Origin: Corynebacterium pseudopelargi
GTDB lineage: Bacteria; Actinomycetota; Actinomycetes; Mycobacteriales; Mycobacteriaceae
DNA length: 64,000 nucleotides
NCBI RefSeq assembly: GCF_003814005.1
Contig: NZ_CP033898.1
Location: forward strand, 1,054,001-1,118,000
Reading direction: 5' to 3'
The first letter of the stretch is position 1; each line of letters begins with the position of its first letter. Positions 56,614 to 64,000 of the stretch are shown piece by piece. A program made the translations under genes and the position numbers. The notes under the pieces were generated by a model that saw only the letters and a list, made by a program, of their open reading frames with translations, was not told the origin of the DNA and did not search any database.

Positions 56614-57959
56614 TGAATCAAGACAACACTCAAGGAGCAAACCTCATGGCAACCCCGCACGCAGAGTCCCTCTTGATTCTTAATGTGCGCCCCTATGGCG
56701 AAGGCGAACCCACCAGCGTGCTCATCGAAGATGGTGTGATTGCCAAGATTGCTCCCTCTATTGAATTTGATGGCCCAAGCATTGACGGCGAAGGCGGGGT
56801 GCTCCTGCCGGGGCTGGTGGATATGCACGTCCACCTGCGTGAACCAGGCCGCGAGGATACCGAGACCATTGCCACCGGCTCGGCTGCCGCAGCCAATGGT
56901 GGTTTCACCGCGGTATTTACCATGGCAAATACCCAACCGGTGATGGATCAGCCGGTGATCGCCGAGGCGGTATGGCACAAAGGCCAAGACATTGGTTTGT
57001 GCGATGTATATCCGGTGGGCTCGATTACCAAGGGCCTTGAAGGCAAGGAGCTCACTGAGTTCGGCATGATGGCACGCTCAGAGGCAAAGGTGCGGATGTT
57101 CTCTGATGACGGCAAGTGCGTTGATAACCCGTTGATCATGCGCCGCGCCATCGAATACGCCAAGGGCTTGGATGTGCTCTTGGCGCAGCACTGCGAAGAT
57201 CCTCGCCTGACCGAAGGTGCAGTAGCGCACGAAGGTGAGATCGCCGCACGCCTTGGTCTGCGCGGCTGGCCTCGAGTAGCAGAAGAATCCATTGTGGCCC
57301 GCGATGCGCTGCTGTGCCGCGATTATGGCAACCGCATGCACATCTGCCACGCCTCAACGGAAGGCACCGTGGAGCTGCTTCGTTGGGCAAAAGAGCAGGG
57401 CATTCCCATGAGTGCGGAAGTGACCCCGCATCACCTTTTGCTCACTGATGAAAGGCTCGAAACCTACGATGGTGTAAACCGAGTCAATCCGCCGCTGCGC
57501 GAGCACAAAGATACCCTCGCCCTGCGCGAAGCACTGCTCGACGGCACCATCGACTGCGTAGCCACCGACCATGCGCCTCATGGATCGGAAGAAAAGTGCT
57601 GCGAATTTGAGCACGCCCGCCCAGGCATGCTCGGTTTGGAAACTTCGCTTGCGATCATCGCCCAAATCTTTGTCGAATCGGGCTTGGCCGATTGGCGCTT
57701 CGTGGCCAAGGTGATGAGTGAACGCCCGGCCGAACTGCTGAAGTTGCAGGATCAAGGCAGGCCCATCGCCGAGGGCGAGCCAGGCAATCTCACCATCATT
57801 ACCCCGGAGCAGCCGTGGACCGTTTCGGGCAAAGCGCTGGCTTCGAAAGCATCCAATACCCCGTATGAGGGCATGAACTTTGGTGCCAAAGTCAAGGCAA
57901 CAATCTTGCGCGGCAGGTTAAGCAGTGTGGATGGCAAAGCCTCGGCACCGCGAAATTAA
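56613..57959 (+). CDS. pyrC: Dihydroorotase (type I)
   Basis: Zinc amidohydrolase closing the dihydroorotate ring. The 448-residue protein has zinc ligands in [12 protein letters not shown] (H72, H74), the DDGKCVDNP segment, [15 protein letters not shown] and ATDHAPHG. Two starts have good ribosome-binding sites: the ATG at 56613 after GGGGAAGGAG and an ATG at 56646 after AAGGAG; I keep the first because it overlaps the pyrB stop. Confidence 0.96.
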   Translation: MNQDNTQGANLMATPHAESLLILNVRPYGEGEPTSVLIEDGVIAKIAPSIEFDGPSIDGEGGVLLPGLVDMHVHLREPGREDTETIATGSAAAANGGFTAVFTMANTQPVMDQPVIAEAVWHKGQDIGLCDVYPVGSITKGLEGKELTEFGMMARSEAKVRMFSDDGKCVDNPLIMRRAIEYAKGLDVLLAQHCEDPRLTEGAVAHEGEIAARLGLRGWPRVAEESIVARDALLCRDYGNRMHICHASTEGTVELLRWAKEQGIPMSAEVTPHHLLLTDERLETYDGVNRVNPPLREHKDTLALREALLDGTIDCVATDHAPHGSEEKCCEFEHARPGMLGLETSLAIIAQIFVESGLADWRFVAKVMSERPAELLKLQDQGRPIAEGEPGNLTIITPEQPWTVSGKALASKASNTPYEGMNFGAKVKATILRGRLSSVDGKASAPRN

Positions 57960-58012
57960 GCGCCGCGAACAACGATAACGAGCACAAAGAATCTTTTGAA
58001 AGGCAAGAAGTC

Positions 58013-59197
58013 TTGAGCAACTCCCAAACAAGCCAAGCGCCCAAGCGCTACCCGGCAGCCCTCGTGCTCGCCGATGGCCGCATTTTCCGGGGCACCAGCT
58101 TTGGCAAGGTGGGCACCACCTTGGGCGAGGCAGTATTTAGCACCGCCATGACCGGCTACCAAGAAACCATGACGGATCCTTCCTATCACCGCCAGATCGT
58201 GGTGGCCACGGCCCCGCAAATTGGCAATACGGGTTGGAATGATGAAGATGGCGAATCCCACGGCGACAAAATCTGGGTCGCAGGCCTGGTTATCCGCGAT
58301 CTTTCCGTGCGTGTATCCAATTGGCGTGCCAAGCGCTCGCTTGAAGATGAAATGATTGCCCAGGGCATCGTCGGTATCGCAGGGGTTGATACCCGCGCGG
58401 TGGTGCGCCACCTTCGCAATTTCGGCTCCATTGCAGCAGGCGTGTTCTCCGGTGAAGATGCTCAGCGCAGCGATGAAGAGCTCATCGCCGAGGTCAAGGC
58501 CCAGCCCTCGATGGAAGGCGCTGATCTGGCCAAGGAAGTAGCCACGGAAGAACCCTATGTTGTAGAGCCAGAAGGGGAGCACCGCTTTACCGTCGTGGCC
58601 TATGACATGGGCATTAAAACCAATACGCCGCGTAACTTCGCAAGCCGCGGCATTCGTACCGTGGTGGTTCCGGCCAATACTGCGTTTGAACAGATCAAGC
58701 AGTACAACCCCGACGGCGTCTTTGTTTCTAATGGTCCAGGCGATCCTGCCACCGCAGATGAGATGGTGGCTGTGGTCCAGGATGTGCTTGAGGCAAAGAT
58801 TCCCTTCTTCGGAATCTGCTTTGGTAACCAGATCCTCGGGCGCGCGCTCGGGCTTGAGACCTTCAAAATGAAGTTTGGCCACCGCGGCATCAACGTGCCG
58901 GTGCTCAACCACCTCACTGGCGTTATCGACATCACCGCACAAAACCATGGCTTTGCGCTCAAAGGCGAAGCCGGCAAGCCTTTCCAGACTCCTTATGGCA
59001 CAGCCCAGGTCACGCACACCTGCCTGAATGACGACACCGTCGAAGGTGTGGCCCTAGAAAATGGCATGGCGTTTTCGGTGCAGTATCACCCAGAATCTGC
59101 CGCAGGCCCGCACGATGCTAACCCGCTGTTTGATCAGTTCGTTGAGCTGATTGAGCGTCATGGGGCGTCGAAAAGCAATGAAGCAGAAGCCAACTAA
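58013..59197 (+). CDS. carA: Carbamoyl-phosphate synthase small subunit
   Basis: Glutaminase subunit supplying ammonia to CarB. The 394-residue protein has an N-terminal CPSase domain (LVLADGRIFRGTSFG) and a class I glutamine amidotransferase domain with nucleophile C269 in FFGICFGNQILGRALGL and the histidine/glutamate in QYHPESAAGP. The start is a TTG at 58013 with AAAGG nine bases upstream; no ATG or GTG is better placed. Confidence 0.96.
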   Translation: MSNSQTSQAPKRYPAALVLADGRIFRGTSFGKVGTTLGEAVFSTAMTGYQETMTDPSYHRQIVVATAPQIGNTGWNDEDGESHGDKIWVAGLVIRDLSVRVSNWRAKRSLEDEMIAQGIVGIAGVDTRAVVRHLRNFGSIAAGVFSGEDAQRSDEELIAEVKAQPSMEGADLAKEVATEEPYVVEPEGEHRFTVVAYDMGIKTNTPRNFASRGIRTVVVPANTAFEQIKQYNPDGVFVSNGPGDPATADEMVAVVQDVLEAKIPFFGICFGNQILGRALGLETFKMKFGHRGINVPVLNHLTGVIDITAQNHGFALKGEAGKPFQTPYGTAQVTHTCLNDDTVEGVALENGMAFSVQYHPESAAGPHDANPLFDQFVELIERHGASKSNEAEAN

Positions 59198-59227
59198 GCC
59201 GAGATCAGGAAGATAAAAGGAAGATTT

Positions 59228-62200
59228 ATGCCAAAGCGCAACGATTTGCAGCACGTCCTGGTCATCGGTTCCGGACCGATCGTGATTGGCCAGGCATGTG
59301 AATTCGACTACTCGGGTACGCAAGCATGCCGAGTGCTCAAAGAAGAGGGTTTGCGGGTCACACTGATTAACTCCAACCCCGCCACCATCATGACGGACCC
59401 TGAGTTCGCCGACCACACCTACGTCGAGCCGATTCAGCCCGAATACATTGAAAAGATTTTCGAAAAAGAAATCGAGCAAGGCCACCCCATCGACGCGGTG
59501 CTGGCAACGCTCGGTGGCCAAACCGCACTGAATGCAGCGATCCAGCTTGATCGCCGCGGCAGCCTGGAAAAGTATGGCGTAGAGCTCATCGGTGCCGATA
59601 TTGATGCCATCGAACGCGGCGAGGATCGCCAGAAGTTCAAAGACATCGTGGCCAAAATCGGCGGCGATTCCGCCCGCTCGCGCGTATGCCACAGCATGGA
59701 AGAAGTCCACGAAACCGTGGCAGAGCTCGGCCTTCCCGTCGTGGTGCGCCCCTCCTTTACCATGGGCGGACTCGGCTCCGGCTTGGCGTTTAATAACGAA
59801 GACCTCGAACGCATTGCCGGCGGCGGCTTGGCAGCCTCGCCTGAGGCGAACGTGCTGATCGAAGAATCGATCCTCGGGTGGAAAGAATATGAGCTCGAGC
59901 TCATGCGCGATGGCGCCGATAACGTCGTGGTGATCTGCTCCATTGAAAATGTGGATGCACTCGGTGTGCACACCGGCGACTCGGTCACCGTCGCCCCCGC
60001 CCTAACACTTACCGACCGCGAGTACCAGAAGATGCGTGACCAGGGCATTGCCATTATCCGCGAGGTGGGCGTGGATACCGGTGGCTGCAATATCCAATTT
60101 GCCTTAAACCCCGAAGACGGCCGCCTGATCACCATTGAAATGAACCCGCGCGTGTCGCGTTCCTCGGCCTTGGCCTCCAAGGCCACCGGCTTCCCAATTG
60201 CCAAGATCGCCGCAAAGCTGGCCATTGGCTATACCTTGGACGAGATCACCAACGACATCACCGCCGTTACCCCCGCGGCCTTCGAGCCCACCTTGGACTA
60301 TGTGGTGGTAAAGGCCCCGCGCTTTGCCTTTGAAAAGTTCTCTGGCGCAGACGACACGCTGACCACCACCATGAAGTCGGTGGGCGAGGCCATGAGCCTT
60401 GGCCGCAACTACATCAGCGCTTTGAATAAGGTGCTGCGTTCGCTTGAAAATAAGCAGGCCGGGTTCTGGACCGTGCCGGATGAGACCTTCGCTGGTGATC
60501 GCGCAGACGATCTGCAGGCAGTGCTCGAAGATCTCAAGCGCCCCACAGAAGGCCGAATTTACGATGCTGAGCTGGCCTTGCGTCTTGGCGCAAGCGTGGA
60601 GGAAGTCCACGAGGCATCCGGTATTGACCCCTGGTTCCTTGCCGAGCTTGAGGCTTTGGTGCAGTTTCGCCAGGAGCTTATCGACGCCCCCGTGCTCGAC
60701 GAAGAGCTGCTGCGCAGGGCAAAATTCTATGGCCTTTCCGATGCCCAAATCGCAGTGCTGCGCCCAGAATTTGCCGGTGAAGATGGTGTGCGCCGCCTGC
60801 GCTGGTCGCTTGGAATCCGACCGGTATTTAAGACGGTGGATACCTGTGCCGCAGAATTCGAGGCCACCACGCCTTATCACTACTCTGCATACGAGCTCGA
60901 TCCCGCCGCGGAGTCCGAGGTGCGCGAGCAGCGTGAAAAAGACAAGATCATCATTCTTGGATCCGGGCCGAACCGCATTGGTCAAGGCATCGAGTTTGAC
61001 TACTCCTGCGTGCATGCAGCCCTGGAGCTCTCGCGCATCGGCTATGAAACGGTGATGGTCAACTGCAACCCCGAGACTGTCTCCACCGACTACGACACCG
61101 CCGATCGCCTCTACTTTGAGCCTTTGACCTTCGAAGACGTGATGGAGGTCTATCACGCTGAATCTGAGTCGGGCAATGTGGCAGGTGTGATCGTCCAGCT
61201 TGGTGGCCAAACGCCACTTGGTTTGGCAGAGCGTTTGCGTGACGCCGGCGTGCCGGTGATTGGTACTACCCCTGAGGCCATCGACTTGGCCGAAGATCGC
61301 GGCGAATTTGGAGAGGTGCTGCGCAAGGCCAACCTTCCCGCACCCGCATTCGGCACCGCCACCTCCTTTGCCGAGGCCAAGGACGTTGCCAGCGGCATCG
61401 GGTATCCGGTGCTGGTGCGCCCCTCCTATGTGCTTGGCGGCCGCGGCATGGAAATCGTCTACGACGAAGAAGCGCTGCAAAGCTATATTGAGCGCGCCAC
61501 CGAGATCACCAGCGATCACCCGGTGTTGGTTGACCGCTTCCTGGATTCGGCCATCGAGATCGACGTCGATGCCCTTTGTGATGGCGAAGATGTCTACCTT
61601 GCAGGTGTGATGGAACACATCGAAGAAGCGGGCATTCACTCCGGTGACTCCGCCTGCGCCTTGCCGCCGATGACCTTGGGCAAAGAAGACATCGAGCGGG
61701 TACGCCGTTCCACCGCAGCCCTAGCGCACGGCATTGGTGTAAAGGGTCTGATGAATGTGCAGTACGCCTTAAAAGACGACATTTTGTACGTGATTGAGGC
61801 CAACCCTCGTGCTTCTCGCACCGTGCCCTTTGTATCCAAAGCAACGGGTGTGCACCTGGCTAAAGCAGCCGCTCGGATCATGACTGGCGCCACCATTGCG
61901 CAGTTGCAAGAAGAAGGAATGATCCCCACCTCCCACGATGGCGGATCCCTGCCTCTTGATGCCCCAATCGCGGTGAAAGAAGCAGTGCTGCCCTTTAACC
62001 GCTTCCGCCGCCCCGATGGCTCCATGCTGGATACCTTGCTCAGCCCTGAGATGAAGTCCACCGGTGAGGTGATGGGCTTGGCCGATAACTTCGGTGCAGC
62101 CTACGCCAAGGCAGAAGAGGGCTCCTTCGGGGCGCTACCGACCCAGGGCACCGTCTTCGTGTCGGTGGCCAACCGCGATAAGCGCACCCTGATCTTCCCC

Positions 62201-62572
62201 ATCCAGCGCCTTGCCAGCCTGGGCTTTAAGATCCTCGCCACCGGTGGCACCGCAGGGATGCTTCGCCGCAATGGTGTGGAGTGCGAAACCGTGCTCAAGC
62301 AGACCGAGGCCCGCGAGGGTGAAGGCGATAAGCGTGCGATCGTGGACATGATCAAGGCCGGCGAAGTTGATCTGATCTTGAACACCCCGGCTGGTTCCTC
62401 GGGAGCTCGCCACGATGGTTACGAGATCCGTGCAGCCGCCGTGAATGTTGGCGTGCCGCTTGTGACCACCGTCCAGGGCGTGACCGCTGCTGTGCAGGGC
62501 ATTGAAGCACTGCGCCAAGGTGACATCACCGTGCGGGCGCTGCAAGAACTCGACCATGCCGTAAACGCCTAA
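59228..62572 (+). CDS. carB: Carbamoyl-phosphate synthase large subunit
   Basis: Synthetase subunit of 1114 residues with two homologous ATP-grasp halves: the first opens with [21 protein letters not shown], the second (about residue 575 on) with [22 protein letters not shown] helical oligomerisation domain lies between, and the C-terminal MGS-like allosteric domain includes [31 protein letters not shown] precedes the ATG. Probably serves both arginine and pyrimidine synthesis. Confidence 0.98.
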   Translation: MPKRNDLQHVLVIGSGPIVIGQACEFDYSGTQACRVLKEEGLRVTLINSNPATIMTDPEFADHTYVEPIQPEYIEKIFEKEIEQGHPIDAVLATLGGQTALNAAIQLDRRGSLEKYGVELIGADIDAIERGEDRQKFKDIVAKIGGDSARSRVCHSMEEVHETVAELGLPVVVRPSFTMGGLGSGLAFNNEDLERIAGGGLAASPEANVLIEESILGWKEYELELMRDGADNVVVICSIENVDALGVHTGDSVTVAPALTLTDREYQKMRDQGIAIIREVGVDTGGCNIQFALNPEDGRLITIEMNPRVSRSSALASKATGFPIAKIAAKLAIGYTLDEITNDITAVTPAAFEPTLDYVVVKAPRFAFEKFSGADDTLTTTMKSVGEAMSLGRNYISALNKVLRSLENKQAGFWTVPDETFAGDRADDLQAVLEDLKRPTEGRIYDAELALRLGASVEEVHEASGIDPWFLAELEALVQFRQELIDAPVLDEELLRRAKFYGLSDAQIAVLRPEFAGEDGVRRLRWSLGIRPVFKTVDTCAAEFEATTPYHYSAYELDPAAESEVREQREKDKIIILGSGPNRIGQGIEFDYSCVHAALELSRIGYETVMVNCNPETVSTDYDTADRLYFEPLTFEDVMEVYHAESESGNVAGVIVQLGGQTPLGLAERLRDAGVPVIGTTPEAIDLAEDRGEFGEVLRKANLPAPAFGTATSFAEAKDVASGIGYPVLVRPSYVLGGRGMEIVYDEEALQSYIERATEITSDHPVLVDRFLDSAIEIDVDALCDGEDVYLAGVMEHIEEAGIHSGDSACALPPMTLGKEDIERVRRSTAALAHGIGVKGLMNVQYALKDDILYVIEANPRASRTVPFVSKATGVHLAKAAARIMTGATIAQLQEEGMIPTSHDGGSLPLDAPIAVKEAVLPFNRFRRPDGSMLDTLLSPEMKSTGEVMGLADNFGAAYAKAEEGSFGALPTQGTVFVSVANRDKRTLIFPIQRLASLGFKILATGGTAGMLRRNGVECETVLKQTEAREGEGDKRAIVDMIKAGEVDLILNTPAGSSGARHDGYEIRAAAVNVGVPLVTTVQGVTAAVQGIEALRQGDITVRALQELDHAVNA

Positions 62573-62593
62573 GCCGCAGGCTCGTGGCGTGCT

Positions 62594-62628
62594 GCGCCCG
62601 GTGCTGCTGTGAAGGCACCGGGCGCTTT
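62594..62628 (+). terminator. Hairpin between carB and pyrF
   Basis: An 11-bp perfect stem (GCGCCCGGTGC with GCACCGGGCGC) is followed by only TTT. Inside an operon this may be a partial terminator or an mRNA-stabilising hairpin. Confidence 0.5.
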
Positions 62629-62667
62629 GATATATCAGCTCTTCAAAGAAAGAAACGGATCACAACT

Positions 62668-63507
62668 GTGCACACGAATACCTTCGGTATGCGTTTACTA
62701 GAAGCCACCCAGCGCCACGGAAGGCTTTGCGTTGGCATCGACCCGCACGCCCAGCTCCTTGAGCAATGGGGGCTTGGCAATACGGTTGAAGGCTTAGCAG
62801 AATTTTCGAGGCGTTGCGTGGAAGCATTCGCTGGGCACTGTGCCTTAGTCAAGCCCCAGGTGGCTTTCTATGAGGCCTTCGGTGCGGCAGGTTTTGCTGT
62901 GTTAGAAGAGACCATCTCGCAACTTCGAGCAGCAGGCACCTTGGTGCTTGCCGACGCCAAACGTGGTGATATCGGCACCACCATGAAAGGCTATGCCACC
63001 GCGTGGCTCGATTATTCATCCCCGCTGTGCTGCGATGCCGTCACCTGTTCGCCCTATCTAGGCTTTGGTTCTCTCAAGCCAATCCTGGAGCAGGCACACA
63101 GCACGGGCAAAGGCGTGTTCGTGCTTGCAGCCACCTCGAACCCGGAGGCACGCCAGTTGCAGGATCAGCGCGACGCCACCGGGCGCAGCATCGCCCAGCA
63201 AATCGTGGATGATTGTGCTGCAGAAAATGCTGCAACAGGTGCTCCTTTTGGCAATGTTGGTGTGGTTGTTGGTGCCACCTTGGATCAGCCTCCGGCATTA
63301 GATCAGCTTCGCGGCCCGATCTTGTTGCCCGGTGTTGGTGCCCAAGGTGCTACTGCCGAAGACGTCAACCGGATTTGTCGCGGCAATGAGGCACTGGCAA
63401 TTCCAAATATTTCTCGAGCAGTGCTCAAACACGGCCCGGATGTAGCAGCCTTGCGCGGCGCACTTGTTCAGGCCAGCGCCGAGTACCCCGGAATCTCAGC
63501 GCTGTAA
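62668..63507 (+). CDS. pyrF: Orotidine 5'-phosphate decarboxylase (group 2)
   Basis: Final UMP-forming step. The 279-residue protein belongs to the longer actinobacterial PyrF group: LCVGIDPHAQLLEQWGL, KPQVAFYEAFG, the catalytic DAKRGDIGTT and LLPGVGAQGAT. Starts at the GTG at 62668 or possibly the ATG at 62689; the open frame back to 62584 crosses the preceding hairpin. Confidence 0.95.
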   Translation: MHTNTFGMRLLEATQRHGRLCVGIDPHAQLLEQWGLGNTVEGLAEFSRRCVEAFAGHCALVKPQVAFYEAFGAAGFAVLEETISQLRAAGTLVLADAKRGDIGTTMKGYATAWLDYSSPLCCDAVTCSPYLGFGSLKPILEQAHSTGKGVFVLAATSNPEARQLQDQRDATGRSIAQQIVDDCAAENAATGAPFGNVGVVVGATLDQPPALDQLRGPILLPGVGAQGATAEDVNRICRGNEALAIPNISRAVLKHGPDVAALRGALVQASAEYPGISAL

Positions 63508-63827
63508 TTTCCCAGCTCAGCAGGGTAGTGGGTGTGGCGAAGTGGCAGGCGTTTTACCTGGGCTTTTGCCGCACATACCCCGGATTACCTAGTGTTTTGC
63601 CAAGAGGTGCTAGACTAAGTCGGACGTCAGCGCCAAGCGTTGAATGCTGTAGCCAATCAATGGCAGGTAATGCCTGGCTGCATACGTGCTGTGATTGTCG
63701 TGCAGACACATCTGGATGAAGCTGCGTGGGATTGTTTCCTGCTTGCTGCATCTGTGTATGGTTGAATGCCGGCGCCCACGCGCAGATCTATAACCAAAAC
63801 GAACATCTTTTGAATCGGAGGAACCCC
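63508..63827. other. Intergenic region upstream of mihF, no gene seen
   Basis: About 320 bases with no supported gene. TATAAC at 63789-63794 is a possible -10 box 33 bases before mihF, with TTGAAT upstream but at too wide a spacing (21 bases); TAGACT near 63610 is another candidate. A long leader or more than one promoter would suit a highly expressed nucleoid protein. Confidence 0.4.
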
Positions 63828-64000
63828 GTGGCCCTTCCCAAGTTGACTGACGAGCAGCGCAAGGAAGCCCTCGCGAAGGCTGCAGAGGCCCGCAAGGCAC
63901 GTGCAGAGCTGAAGGAACAGCTCAAGCGCGGAGACATCACCCTCAAGGAGGTTCTTGACAAGGCCTCTTCTGACGAGATCATCGGCAAGACCAAGGTCTC
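63828..64000 (+). CDS. mihF: Integration host factor mIHF (3' end outside window)
   Basis: Actinobacterial nucleoid-associated protein unrelated to enterobacterial IHF. The 57 visible residues read ALPKLTDEQRKEALAKAAEARKARAELKEQLKRGDITLKEVL in frame from a GTG at 63828 with CGGAGGAA four bases upstream. The family is about 105 residues, so roughly half lies beyond the window. The pyrF-mihF order is conserved in corynebacteria and mycobacteria. Confidence 0.93.
   Translation, partial: MALPKLTDEQRKEALAKAAEARKARAELKEQLKRGDITLKEVLDKASSDEIIGKTKV

Noticed and set aside
60104-61639. 511-codon minus-strand frame antisense to carB
   Set aside because: Shadow frame; carB is unambiguous on the other strand.

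Overview
The window looks like a contiguous piece of a Corynebacterium chromosome, or a very close mycolic-acid actinobacterium. The support is: AftC-type arabinosyltransferase, PIM synthesis genes (pgsA-patA-pimA), mIHF, actinobacterial HemQ/ChdC whose key residues sit at the C. diphtheriae positions (H118, Y135, W143, H158), EF-P with a PGKGP loop, SRPBCC-fused epimerase, many GTG/TTG starts, and gene order close to that of Mycobacterium tuberculosis and C. glutamicum. No species is claimed. Almost the whole window is core chromosome: I see no insertion sequence, prophage, CRISPR array, rRNA or island boundary.

Layout. 0-4 kb: DUF3000 gene, chdC, and a minus-strand ribD-like/aftC/msrB group. 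4-5 kb: a minus-strand array of six tRNAs (Gly-Val-Gly-Cys-Val-Gly) and a plus-strand tRNA-Val(CAC). 5.2-7.8 kb: an exported copper/heme module (CopC, PCu(A)C lipoprotein, Tat-exported DyP peroxidase). 8-13.9 kb: thrS, then HIT, pgsA, patA, pimA for phosphatidylinositol mannosides. 13.9-15.8 kb: minus-strand bioW-bioF, the two-enzyme pimeloyl-CoA entry to biotin, with a BioQ-like operator. 15.9-24.9 kb: a GT87 membrane glycosyltransferase, tesB, yebC, then ruvCAB-yajC-secD-secF. 25-29.9 kb: solute-binding lipoprotein, apt, rel. 30-36 kb: cyclophilin, tpx, metallo-hydrolase, hisS, FMN reductase, TetR regulator, zinc metallopeptidase. 36-43.5 kb: aspS, a phosphotransferase-like protein, rarA, alaS. 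43.5-53.3 kb: ruvX, mltG, aroE, a small prepilin peptidase, aroC-aroK-aroB-aroQ, pepQ, efp, nusB. 53.4-64 kb: SRPBCC-epimerase fusion, the pyrimidine operon pyrR-pyrB-pyrC-carA-carB-pyrF, and the start of mihF.

The most unusual content is the bioW-bioF pair, because well-studied corynebacteria such as C. glutamicum are biotin auxotrophs lacking pimeloyl-CoA synthesis and BioF. It has a plausible leaderless promoter and a 13-bp BioQ-type site. Second is a leader hairpin before pyrR whose lower stem would mask the pyrR Shine-Dalgarno, as expected for PyrR translational autoregulation. Several genes (DUF3000, bioW, tpx, the metallo-hydrolase, hisS, the FMN reductase, aroC) have a TAnnnT-like -10 box 6-8 nt from the start codon, the signature of leaderless mRNA. 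I did not find evidence for a completely undescribed multi-gene system.
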